From an uncultured Porphyromonas sp. (lineage in GTDB: Bacteria; Bacteroidota; Bacteroidia; Bacteroidales; Porphyromonadaceae): a DNA stretch of 6,984 bases. Location of the stretch: contig URKO01000062.1 in the NCBI GenBank assembly GCA_900548415.1, positions 1-6,984 of the forward strand, written 5' to 3'. Positions 1 to 5,430 of the stretch are shown here, one piece after another. The notes beneath the pieces are model-generated. The model worked only from the letters and a program-made list of their open reading frames with translations. It ran no database searches and had not been told where the DNA came from. The translations under genes were made by a program, and so were the position numbers. Position 1 is the stretch's first letter; the number at the start of each line of letters is the position of its first letter.

Positions 1-183
1 GAGAAGCGGACGCTACACCTGCCCGAAGAGATCATTGGCTTCGTCAAGTGCCCCAATGCTAAGTGCATTACGAACAATGAGCCCGTGCGTACGCACTTTC
101 ACCTCATCGACGCTGAGCACGAGGTACTACGCTGTCACTACTGCGGACGCAAAGTATCGGAGGAGCGTATCGAGCTACTCTAG
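1..183 (+). CDS. pyrI: Aspartate carbamoyltransferase regulatory subunit, C-terminal 60 residues (5' end outside window)
   Basis: PyrI is the non-catalytic chain of the cytosolic aspartate carbamoyltransferase complex. It binds nucleotide effectors and joins the catalytic PyrB trimers at the second committed step of pyrimidine synthesis. Only the zinc domain is present. In the 60 visible residues, Cys17 and Cys22 (KCPNAKCIT, spacing Cx4C) and Cys45 and Cys48 (CHYCG, Cx2C) reproduce the four-cysteine zinc site of PyrI, including the CPNxxCIT signature, and the protein ends in TAG at 181-183. The N-terminal allosteric domain, and presumably pyrB, lie upstream. The reading frame is open from base 1 and intact. 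lemA starts 35 bases downstream with no terminator-like hairpin between, so read-through is plausible. The identity is secure; the link in transcription to lemA is inference. Confidence 0.95.
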   Translation, partial: EKRTLHLPEEIIGFVKCPNAKCITNNEPVRTHFHLIDAEHEVLRCHYCGRKVSEERIELL

Positions 184-218
184 TCAACGAACTCACTAAC
201 AAACAAAGACTTAATACT

Positions 219-839
219 ATGACAAATCAATCTACAGCCACTAAGTCACGTCGTGGTCTGATGACGACAATTATCATCGTGGCGGTCGTACTGCTCCTTG
301 TCTTCTGGGGCGTGGGTCAGTATAACTCGCTCGTAGTGCTAGACGAGCAGGTCAACACCTCGTGGAGCCAAGTGGAGAACCAATACCAGCGCCGTGCCGA
401 CCTCATCCCCAATCTTGTCGAGACGGTCAAGGGCTATGCCTCTCATGAGCGTGAGACCCTCGAGGGTGTGATCAACGCCCGCGCTAAGGCTTCACAGCCC
501 ATCGTCCCATCTGGCGAGGGGATGACTCAAGAGCAACTCAATCAGTTCCAGCAAGCTCAGGGAGACCTAACCAGTGCGCTTAGCAAACTGATGGTTGTCG
601 TGGAGCGTTACCCCGAGCTCAAGGCAGACGAAAACTTCCGTCAGCTACAGGCTCAGCTAGAGGGTACGGAAAACCGTATTACGACGGCCCGCATGGACTT
701 TAACAACCAGGCACAGCTGTACAATACGAAGATACGTCGCTTCCCGACGAATATCTGCGCTGGTATCTTTGGCTTCCGCCAGCGTCCTTACTTCCAGGCA
801 GAGGCTGGTGCAGAGCAAGCTCCTCAAGTAAAGTTTTAG
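219..839 (+). CDS. lemA: LemA family membrane-anchored protein
   Basis: LemA proteins are short, helical, membrane-anchored proteins of unsettled function, often encoded beside TPM-domain proteins. This 206-residue protein has the usual family length and layout: a basic N-terminus (KSRRG at 9-13), one hydrophobic helix at about 17-33, then a helical body outside the cytoplasm. Family signatures are WSQVENQYQRRADLIPNLVE (49-68) followed by TVKGYASHE, then ERYPELKADENF (129-140), ENRITTARMDFN (151-162), and the closing block FPTNICAGIFGF (175-186) with the terminal PQVKF. The ATG at 219 is chosen because it gives the short positive segment before the helix; Met15 would remove it. No Shine-Dalgarno sequence is visible. 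The TPM gene follows after a 97-base structured gap, matching the common LemA-TPM pairing. Family call is firm; a molecular role cannot be stated. Confidence 0.95.
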   Translation: MTNQSTATKSRRGLMTTIIIVAVVLLLVFWGVGQYNSLVVLDEQVNTSWSQVENQYQRRADLIPNLVETVKGYASHERETLEGVINARAKASQPIVPSGEGMTQEQLNQFQQAQGDLTSALSKLMVVVERYPELKADENFRQLQAQLEGTENRITTARMDFNNQAQLYNTKIRRFPTNICAGIFGFRQRPYFQAEAGAEQAPQVKF

Positions 840-842
840 TTG

Positions 843-921
843 TTAGAGGTAGAGGGATAGGACTTCACTAGAGCTCTAGTGGCACTAGTGAGCCTAGCCC
901 TCATTTCTCTCTAACCTCTAA
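843..921 (+). repeat. Long imperfect inverted repeat filling the lemA-TPM gap (probable RNA stem-loop)
   Basis: Almost the whole intergenic region can fold into one extended hairpin. The outer arm 843-850 (TTAGAGGT) pairs perfectly with 914-921 (ACCTCTAA). The middle arm 852-861 pairs with 893-902 in nine of ten positions, with one A/G mismatch at 857/897. The inner arm 865-871 (TCACTAG) pairs perfectly with 885-891 (CTAGTGA). An 11-base pyrimidine-rich strand (903-913) is left unpaired opposite A851. Inside lies a perfect 16-base palindrome, CACTAGAGCTCTAGTG (866-881), which offers a competing hairpin. No T-run follows, so it is not a standard intrinsic terminator. It may stabilise or process the lemA-TPM message or tune their ratio. 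The pairing is seen directly; the function is unknown. Confidence 0.7.
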
Positions 922-936
922 TCTCTAGACTCCCCC

Positions 937-2226
937 ATGAAGCGCACCTTACTCTTACTCGGACTACTGCTATCCTTTTGGGCACTACCTGCTCAGAAGG
1001 CTGTCTCGTGGGAGGATATCCCAAACGTACAGCTACAGGACAGCACGCAGTTTGTCTCCGACGTAGCGCACATCATCGAGCCCGAAGCGCTCCAACGGAT
1101 CAACGAGACGATCCTAAGCATGCGCCAGACGCACGGCGTGGAGGGAGTCGTCATCACCCTCCCCTCCATCGGTCAGAGTGGCTCTATCGAGGATCTCGCA
1201 CGAGAGATACTTCGTGGCTGGGGCGTGGGCTCTAAGATAGACAATAGTGGCTTCGTCATGCTCATCTCGCTAGATAGTCGTCAGATACGCATCGAGACGG
1301 GCTACGGACTAGAGGGCGTGCTACCAGATGCCCTCTGTAGTCAGATCATTGCTCATCGTATGGCTCCACACTTCAAGCGTGGAGACTACAGTACAGGTAT
1401 CCTCGCTGGCATACAGGCGATACAAGAGACGATCACGGCAAACTACGAGGGAGCGACGCGCACCGATGGTGCTGAGGAGGAGCTAGAGGCACGGAGTGTG
1501 TTCAACGGATTGATGGTCCTCTTGGTGCTGATCCTCTGTGTCGTCATGCTGGCCTCATACCGAGACAAGCAGACGGCTCCTGAGCAAAGGATCAAGCGAC
1601 TCAATAGACAGATCGCAAGTTTCGTGTTCATCGCCTTGATCGCTATGATCGGTGGAAGCTTCCTCTTGATAGCGGGAGCCATTGTCGTACTCCTCGCTCT
1701 CTACGCGATCTTGCGCCATCGGCTCTCTCGAGAGGCACTTATCTGTCACACATGCCATCAGAGCAAGCTACAGACTCTCTCAGACACGGCTAAGCTATCG
1801 CTACTCACGCCTGCACAGCAGTTGGAAGAGCGACTCGGTAGTGTGCACTACCTCGTCAAGCAGTGTGATAATTGTGGTGCCGTAGAGCGTTATGGCGAGG
1901 TAGATGGCAACTCACGCTACAAGCGTTGTCCGCACTGCGGGACCTATGCGCTGCAACACACTGGTACGCGCCGACTGCGCTCTACTGATCGGCATATCGC
2001 CTACATCCATCGTCAGGAGTATCACTGTCTCTACTGCGATCAAGACCATCACACAGACGAAACGGTCTACAAAGAGAGCAACTCTGCTCTAGGCGGAGCT
2101 ATACTCGGCGGTATCATCGGTAGCTCTCTCGGACGAGGCGGTGGTGGTTTCGGCGGCGGAGGTTTCGGTGGCGGAGGCTTCGGTGGCGGTTCAGGCGGTG
2201 GTGGCGGTGCCACTGGAGGCTGGTAA
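937..2226 (+). CDS. TPM-domain membrane protein with four CxxC motifs and Gly-rich tail
   Basis: TPM (YgcG/TLP18.3-type) domains face the periplasm or lumen; phosphatase activity and divalent-cation binding have been reported for some. The order in these 429 residues is: signal peptide-like segment (1-19), TPM domain (about 39-165, with typical GFVMLISLDSRQIRIETGYG at 105-124 and the HFKRGDY block at 145-151), membrane helix (189-207), a basic loop, a long hydrophobic stretch (228-259) that may be a two-helix hairpin, a segment with four CxxC pairs (Cys270/273, 310/313, 331/334, 364/367), a glycine-zipper-like stretch (386-400), and a tail of GGGGF repeats ending GGW. The Gly-rich end is typical of TPM proteins; the paired CxxC motifs suggest two zinc ribbons, probably cytoplasmic. 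The start gives a clean signal peptide; the upstream bases are pyrimidine-rich with no Shine-Dalgarno sequence. lemA precedes and a cation exchanger gene follows after 30 bases. Confidence 0.9.
   Translation: MKRTLLLLGLLLSFWALPAQKAVSWEDIPNVQLQDSTQFVSDVAHIIEPEALQRINETILSMRQTHGVEGVVITLPSIGQSGSIEDLAREILRGWGVGSKIDNSGFVMLISLDSRQIRIETGYGLEGVLPDALCSQIIAHRMAPHFKRGDYSTGILAGIQAIQETITANYEGATRTDGAEEELEARSVFNGLMVLLVLILCVVMLASYRDKQTAPEQRIKRLNRQIASFVFIALIAMIGGSFLLIAGAIVVLLALYAILRHRLSREALICHTCHQSKLQTLSDTAKLSLLTPAQQLEERLGSVHYLVKQCDNCGAVERYGEVDGNSRYKRCPHCGTYALQHTGTRRLRSTDRHIAYIHRQEYHCLYCDQDHHTDETVYKESNSALGGAILGGIIGSSLGRGGGGFGGGGFGGGGFGGGSGGGGGATGGW
2137..2181 (+). repeat. Three tandem 15-base units encoding GGGGF in the TPM protein tail
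   Basis: Three adjacent in-frame units (2137-2151, 2152-2166, 2167-2181) each encode GGGGF with synonymous differences. They are followed by a degenerate glycine run (GGGSGGGGG) up to the terminal GGW. The synonymous changes argue that the peptide, not the DNA, is what is conserved. Such tails are normal for TPM-domain proteins. Unit number could vary between strains by slippage. Confidence 0.85.
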
Positions 2227-2256
2227 ACGTGTACTACACCTTATATCTTAGGCATT

Positions 2257-3279
2257 ATGTCAATACTACTCTACTTCTTACTGCTCATCTTAGGCTTAGT
2301 CATGATCACTGCTGGGGCCAACTTCCTCACCAATGGGTCTGTGACGATTGCTGAGCGACTAGGTGTGTCTCAACTGGTGATCGGTCTCACGATCGTAGGC
2401 TTTGGCACCTCAGCCCCTGAGTTAGTCGTGAGCATCACCTCGGCTCTGGCCAACAAGCCAGACATAGCCATCGCCAACGTGGTAGGAAGTAACATCGCCA
2501 ATATCCTCCTCATCCTAGGCGTCAGTGCTATGATCTACCCGATCCGTGTGACGCATGACGCTATGAAGCGAGACATCCCGATCGCCATGCTGGTCACAGC
2601 CATCTGTCTAGTTATGGCGAGCGATAATCTCCTCACGAGAGGCTTCTCGGGCAACATCATCGATCGTGGCGACGGCATCGTGCTCCTCTGCTTCCTCATC
2701 TTCTACCTTTATCTAGCCTTCATGTCTGCGCCCAAGGAAAAAGCACCCGAGCCTGAACTCTCGTCACTAGAAGATGATGCAGATAAGTCTAAGGCAAAGC
2801 ATGCAACCAGGACACTGCTAATCTCTATCGCTAAGGTCATCGGCGGACTCGCTCTGCTGATCTTCGGTGGACGTCTATTCGTGGACAATGCCTCTAGTAT
2901 AGCACGCTCGTGGGGTGTGAGCGAAGCAATCATTGGACTTACTATCGTCGCCATCGGTACCTCACTGCCTGAGCTGGCGACATCAGTTGTAGCAGCCGTC
3001 AAGCGTCAACCGGACCTGGCCATTGGTAATGCCGTAGGGAGTAGCATCTTCAACATCCTCCTTATCCTCGGAGCCTCCGCCACGATCACGCCCCTGGTAC
3101 CAGCTGGCATACAGTTGCTGGACTATATGATGATGCTGGTGTCTGTCTTCCTCCTCTTCATCTTCAGCAATGTACTCGGACGAGCTATGATCAGCCGCAA
3201 GGAGGGCATTGCCCTGCTCGCCGTCTACGTAGCCTATATGACCTACCTCATCCTCCAGTCGCTAGGCACCGGCATCTAA
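2257..3279 (+). CDS. YrbG-type Na+/Ca2+ exchanger (CaCA superfamily) inner-membrane protein
   Basis: A cation antiporter of the Ca2+/cation antiporter superfamily, expected to move Ca2+ (or a related ion) across the inner membrane against Na+ or H+. Its 340 residues contain the two inverted alpha repeats of the family. The first has GTSAPEL (50-56) and VVGSNIANILLILG (75-88). The second has GTSLPEL (234-240) and AVGSSIFNILLILG (259-272). The ion-binding glutamates are therefore Glu55 and Glu239. About ten hydrophobic segments are visible, split by an acidic, charged central loop (about 158-183), as expected for 5+5 topology. At the place of Asp240 of the archaeal exchanger NCX_Mj, the second repeat has Asn266, as in many bacterial relatives; this comparison is from memory. 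The start is the first Met, directly before the first helix. Family is firm; ion specificity is not readable from sequence. Confidence 0.93.
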   Translation: MSILLYFLLLILGLVMITAGANFLTNGSVTIAERLGVSQLVIGLTIVGFGTSAPELVVSITSALANKPDIAIANVVGSNIANILLILGVSAMIYPIRVTHDAMKRDIPIAMLVTAICLVMASDNLLTRGFSGNIIDRGDGIVLLCFLIFYLYLAFMSAPKEKAPEPELSSLEDDADKSKAKHATRTLLISIAKVIGGLALLIFGGRLFVDNASSIARSWGVSEAIIGLTIVAIGTSLPELATSVVAAVKRQPDLAIGNAVGSSIFNILLILGASATITPLVPAGIQLLDYMMMLVSVFLLFIFSNVLGRAMISRKEGIALLAVYVAYMTYLILQSLGTGI

Positions 3280-3301
3280 CCACTCAGCCGCTCCCCCTTC
3301 A

Positions 3302-3356
3302 GCACTCGTTTTACAGAGTCATCTGGTTTAGCAAACTGCGGGATGCACTTTTACAG
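3302..3356 (+). repeat. Pair of short direct repeats upstream of rnpB
   Basis: TTTTACAG occurs at 3309-3316 and again at 3349-3356, exactly 40 bases apart, each preceded by GCAC (3302-3305 and 3345-3348). The rest of 3280-3409 shows no open frame with coding character, no convincing terminator for the upstream exchanger gene, and only a weak hairpin (GGCCTT at 3356-3361 with AAGGTC at 3375-3380). The repeat could be a regulator site or chance. Confidence 0.35.
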
Positions 3357-3409
3357 GCCTTTGAGTCTCTGGGGAAGGTCGAGCGATCAGTGCTAATCGC
3401 TTCATTTTG

Positions 3410-3417
3410 TATCTTTG
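3410..3417 (+). promoter_or_regulatory. Probable Bacteroidota-type promoter (-7 element) for rnpB
   Basis: TATCTTTG at 3410-3417 fits the Bacteroidota vegetative -7 consensus TAnnTTTG exactly and is the only such match I found in the noncoding stretch before rnpB. It would place transcription start near 3422-3425, about 50 bases before the mature RNase P RNA. No good TTG -33 element is visible at the usual distance (around 3386-3392), so the promoter rests on its -7 match and its position. Confidence 0.6.
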
Positions 3418-3420
3418 CAC

Positions 3421-3457
3421 CTGTGGAGGTCATTGCTCTAGAGTGAGAGCCTCCCAG
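3421..3457 (+). other. Strong hairpin at the predicted 5' end of the rnpB transcript
   Basis: Outer arm CTG-T-GGAGG (3421-3429) pairs with CCTCC-CAG (3450-3457), eight pairs with one bulged T. After a GAG bulge (3447-3449), TCATT (3430-3434) pairs with AGTGA (3442-3446), leaving a seven-base loop. It begins almost at the inferred start site and ends 17 bases before helix P1 of RNase P RNA. It is therefore probably the removable leader of the precursor, or a protective 5' cap structure. The pairing is seen; the role is inferred. Confidence 0.5.
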
Positions 3458-3473
3458 TGACGTATCATGGATA

Positions 3474-3872
3474 TGGCAGTAGATCGGCTTGTCGCTGTCG
3501 CTAGTGGATGAGAGCCTCGGCTCCGCATCTCGTGCGAGAGAGGAAAGTCCGGGCAACGCAGAGTACCATACTCCCTAACAGAGAGCTATCCGCGAGGGTA
3601 GGTGACGTGTAGAAGAGAATGACCGCCCAGAGGTGCCTACGGCACGCTGGGTAAGGGTGAGAAGGTGAGGTAAGAGCTCACCAGCAGTGTGGGTGACCCA
3701 CTGGCTGTACACACTATGGGTTGCAAGATCAAGTATACCGACGCTATGAGGGCTGCTCGTCCTAGTCGGAGGGTAGATTGCTAGAGGCACTCGGCAACGG
3801 GTGTCGTAGATAAATGACAAGCACCACTCCTCGTGAGTGGCACAGAACCCGGCTTATAGACCTACTGTCCTC
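3474..3872 (+). ncRNA. rnpB: RNase P RNA, bacterial class A
   Basis: This is the catalytic RNA of ribonuclease P, which removes 5' leaders from precursor tRNAs together with the RnpA protein. Hallmarks are GAGGAAAGTCCGGGC (3540-3554) and ACAGAACCCGGCTTATAGACC (3842-3862). Helices can be traced. P1 is 3475-3482 with 3862-3870 (one bulged T). P2 is GCTTGTC 3487-3493 with GACAAGC 3816-3822. P4 includes CCGGG 3549-3553 with CCCGG 3848-3852. P18 is 3786-3793 with 3798-3805, closing a GCAA tetraloop (3794-3797), the expected L18 docking loop. The conserved TAGATAAATGAC block is at 3807-3818. A small hairpin at 3824-3840 sits where optional helix P19 occurs. Length is about 400 bases, normal for class A. 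Ends are set from P1 and may be off by a few bases. The gene lies between the exchanger gene and yihY with its own promoter. Confidence 0.96.
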
Positions 3873-3880
3873 TCCGTGAT

Positions 3881-3907
3881 TCGCTTCGCCAGCGCCGGGC
3901 GAGGTGA
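3881..3907 (+). terminator. GC-rich hairpin just after rnpB, possible terminator or 3' processing signal
   Basis: 3881-3890 (TCGCTTCGCC) pairs without interruption with 3898-3907 (GGCGAGGTGA), ten pairs including two G-U, around a seven-base loop. It starts ten bases after the end of helix P1. There is no T-run downstream, so it lacks the second half of an intrinsic terminator. A rival hairpin, GAGGTG (3901-3906) with CACCTC (3922-3927) plus TGC/GCA inside, shares its right arm, so the two cannot form together. Confidence 0.4.
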
Positions 3908-3964
3908 TGCCCAGCAAAGCACACCTCCCTGTCGTACCATATATAATATAGTATCACTAACTTC

Positions 3965-5419
3965 ATGCCACAACATACCAACTCTATACGACATAAGCGT
4001 TCCAGCTCTCAGCAAGCTACAACCGTAGAGCACGCTGCTCGCAAGCCCTCCACCTGGGTGCGCAAGCTCAAGGTGGGAGCCTACAAGGTAGTTCGCTTCC
4101 TCACGAGCGACATGTGGCACATACAGCCACAGGAGGTGCGAGGCTTCAGACGGCTCTACATCAATACGCTCAAGGCTCTCTATATGGCCATCAAGGGCTA
4201 TGTGGATCAACGGTTGAGTCGCCATGCCTCGGCGCTGACCTACCGAACGTTTCTTTCTATCGTGCCGATGCTAGCACTTCTTGTAGCTTTTGCCAAGGGG
4301 TTTGGTTTTCAAGACACGATCTACGACTTTCTGATGACCTATATGCCTGGGCATCAGAACGAGCTGGACACGATGATGGGCTTTGTGGATAACTATCTAG
4401 GGCAGGTACAGGGAGGACTCTTCTTAGGGATCGGCTTGGTACTGTTTCTCTACACGATCTTCCTCCTCTTGAACACGATCGAGCAGACCTTCAACGTCAT
4501 CTGGGGGGTGCCTCGTGGGCGCTCCATAGGACGTAAGCTGACGGACTACATCACGATGGTCGTGCTACTGCCTATCCTGATGACGCTCTCGTCGGGACTG
4601 ACCGTGATGATGGCGACGATAAAGAATACGTGGTTCAACGACTACATACTCTTCACGCCTCTGTGGGAGTTTATGCTCAAGTTGCTACCATACGTCATCC
4701 TGATCTTTATGTTTGCGGGTATATTCATGGCACTCCCTAATACCCGAGTCAAGTTCCTCCCAGCACTCATCGCTGGGGCCATAGCTGGTAGTGCCTTCCA
4801 AATCCTGCAGGCGCTCTACGTCAGCGGTATCCTATGGATCTCTAAGTACAATGCTATCTATGGTGGATTTGCAGCTCTACCGCTCTTGCTCTTATGGCTG
4901 CAGGTGGTCTGGTCGATCACGCTCTTTAGTGCTAAGCTATGCTTCTCCATACAGAATGTGGTGAACTTTACCTACGCCAAGGACGCAACCAATGTCTCTC
5001 CTCGCTACTCCGACTTCCTGACAGTTCTAGTGATGGCTCACATCGTGCAGCGCTTCCTCGATCACACGGAGCCTGAGCCACATGATATACCTTCGCTCTC
5101 AGAGGCCTGTCACCTGCCGATCAATCAGACCAGTGAGATCATCGCTAAGCTACTCGAGGAGGATCTGATCATCGAGGTAGTCTATAGCTCTCGCGACAAG
5201 GAGCTACACTACAACCTAGCCGTCGACCCCGACTTGCTGACCGTGGGGTACCTCTTAGATCGCTTGGATCGCTCAGGACATCGTAACCACATGCTCACGC
5301 AGCAGCAGTTTGCCGAGGAGTGGGAGCTAGTGGTCGCTTCACGTCGTGCCTTTACGGAGCCACCACTGACGACGCTACTCGCAGACCTACCTCTGGGCAG
5401 AAAACAATCAACCACCTAA
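3965..5419 (+). CDS. YihY/BrkB-family inner-membrane protein with C-terminal helix-turn-helix-like region
   Basis: A YihY/UPF0761 (BrkB-type) integral membrane protein. The family was once mislabelled ribonuclease BN; its true function is unknown. The 484 residues begin with a basic, polar extension (1-34), then a membrane-proximal segment and the family block RHASALTYRTFLSIVPMLAL (86-105). About six hydrophobic segments follow (roughly 95-113, 150-176, 195-218, 236-257, 265-290, 302-325), including the second signature YNAIYGGFAALPLLLLWLQV (295-314). The soluble C-terminus (about 350-425) resembles a winged helix, as in many longer family members. ATG 3965 is the farthest upstream start; GTG 4058 (codon 32) would remove the extension and is a real alternative. 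No Shine-Dalgarno sequence or clear promoter is seen. It lies 92 bases after rnpB and 11 bases before the patatin gene, so it probably leads a three-gene operon. Confidence 0.9.
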   Translation: MPQHTNSIRHKRSSSQQATTVEHAARKPSTWVRKLKVGAYKVVRFLTSDMWHIQPQEVRGFRRLYINTLKALYMAIKGYVDQRLSRHASALTYRTFLSIVPMLALLVAFAKGFGFQDTIYDFLMTYMPGHQNELDTMMGFVDNYLGQVQGGLFLGIGLVLFLYTIFLLLNTIEQTFNVIWGVPRGRSIGRKLTDYITMVVLLPILMTLSSGLTVMMATIKNTWFNDYILFTPLWEFMLKLLPYVILIFMFAGIFMALPNTRVKFLPALIAGAIAGSAFQILQALYVSGILWISKYNAIYGGFAALPLLLLWLQVVWSITLFSAKLCFSIQNVVNFTYAKDATNVSPRYSDFLTVLVMAHIVQRFLDHTEPEPHDIPSLSEACHLPINQTSEIIAKLLEEDLIIEVVYSSRDKELHYNLAVDPDLLTVGYLLDRLDRSGHRNHMLTQQQFAEEWELVVASRRAFTEPPLTTLLADLPLGRKQSTT

Positions 5420-5430
5420 ATGAACCTGAT

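Noticed and set aside
2137..2210. Short tandem repeats that might suggest a repeat array
   Set aside because: They are in-frame codons for the Gly-rich protein tail with no spacers, so not a CRISPR or mobile element repeat.
3382..3400. Small inverted repeat GCGAT...ATCGC just before the rnpB -7 element
   Set aside because: Only five pairs around a nine-base loop, which is common by chance.
3311..3820. Two minus-strand open frames of 81 codons over the rnpB leader and body
   Set aside because: The bases are explained by RNase P RNA structure; the translations look like noise.
3939..3954. AT-rich run before yihY resembling a TATAAT-type -10 box
   Set aside because: It does not fit the Bacteroidota TAnnTTTG element and lacks a matching -33 element, so I did not call a promoter.
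3854..4225. Minus-strand open frame of 123 codons across the rnpB 3' end and the yihY start
   Set aside because: It lies antisense to conserved RNase P RNA helices and to the YihY family region, and its translation resembles no known domain.
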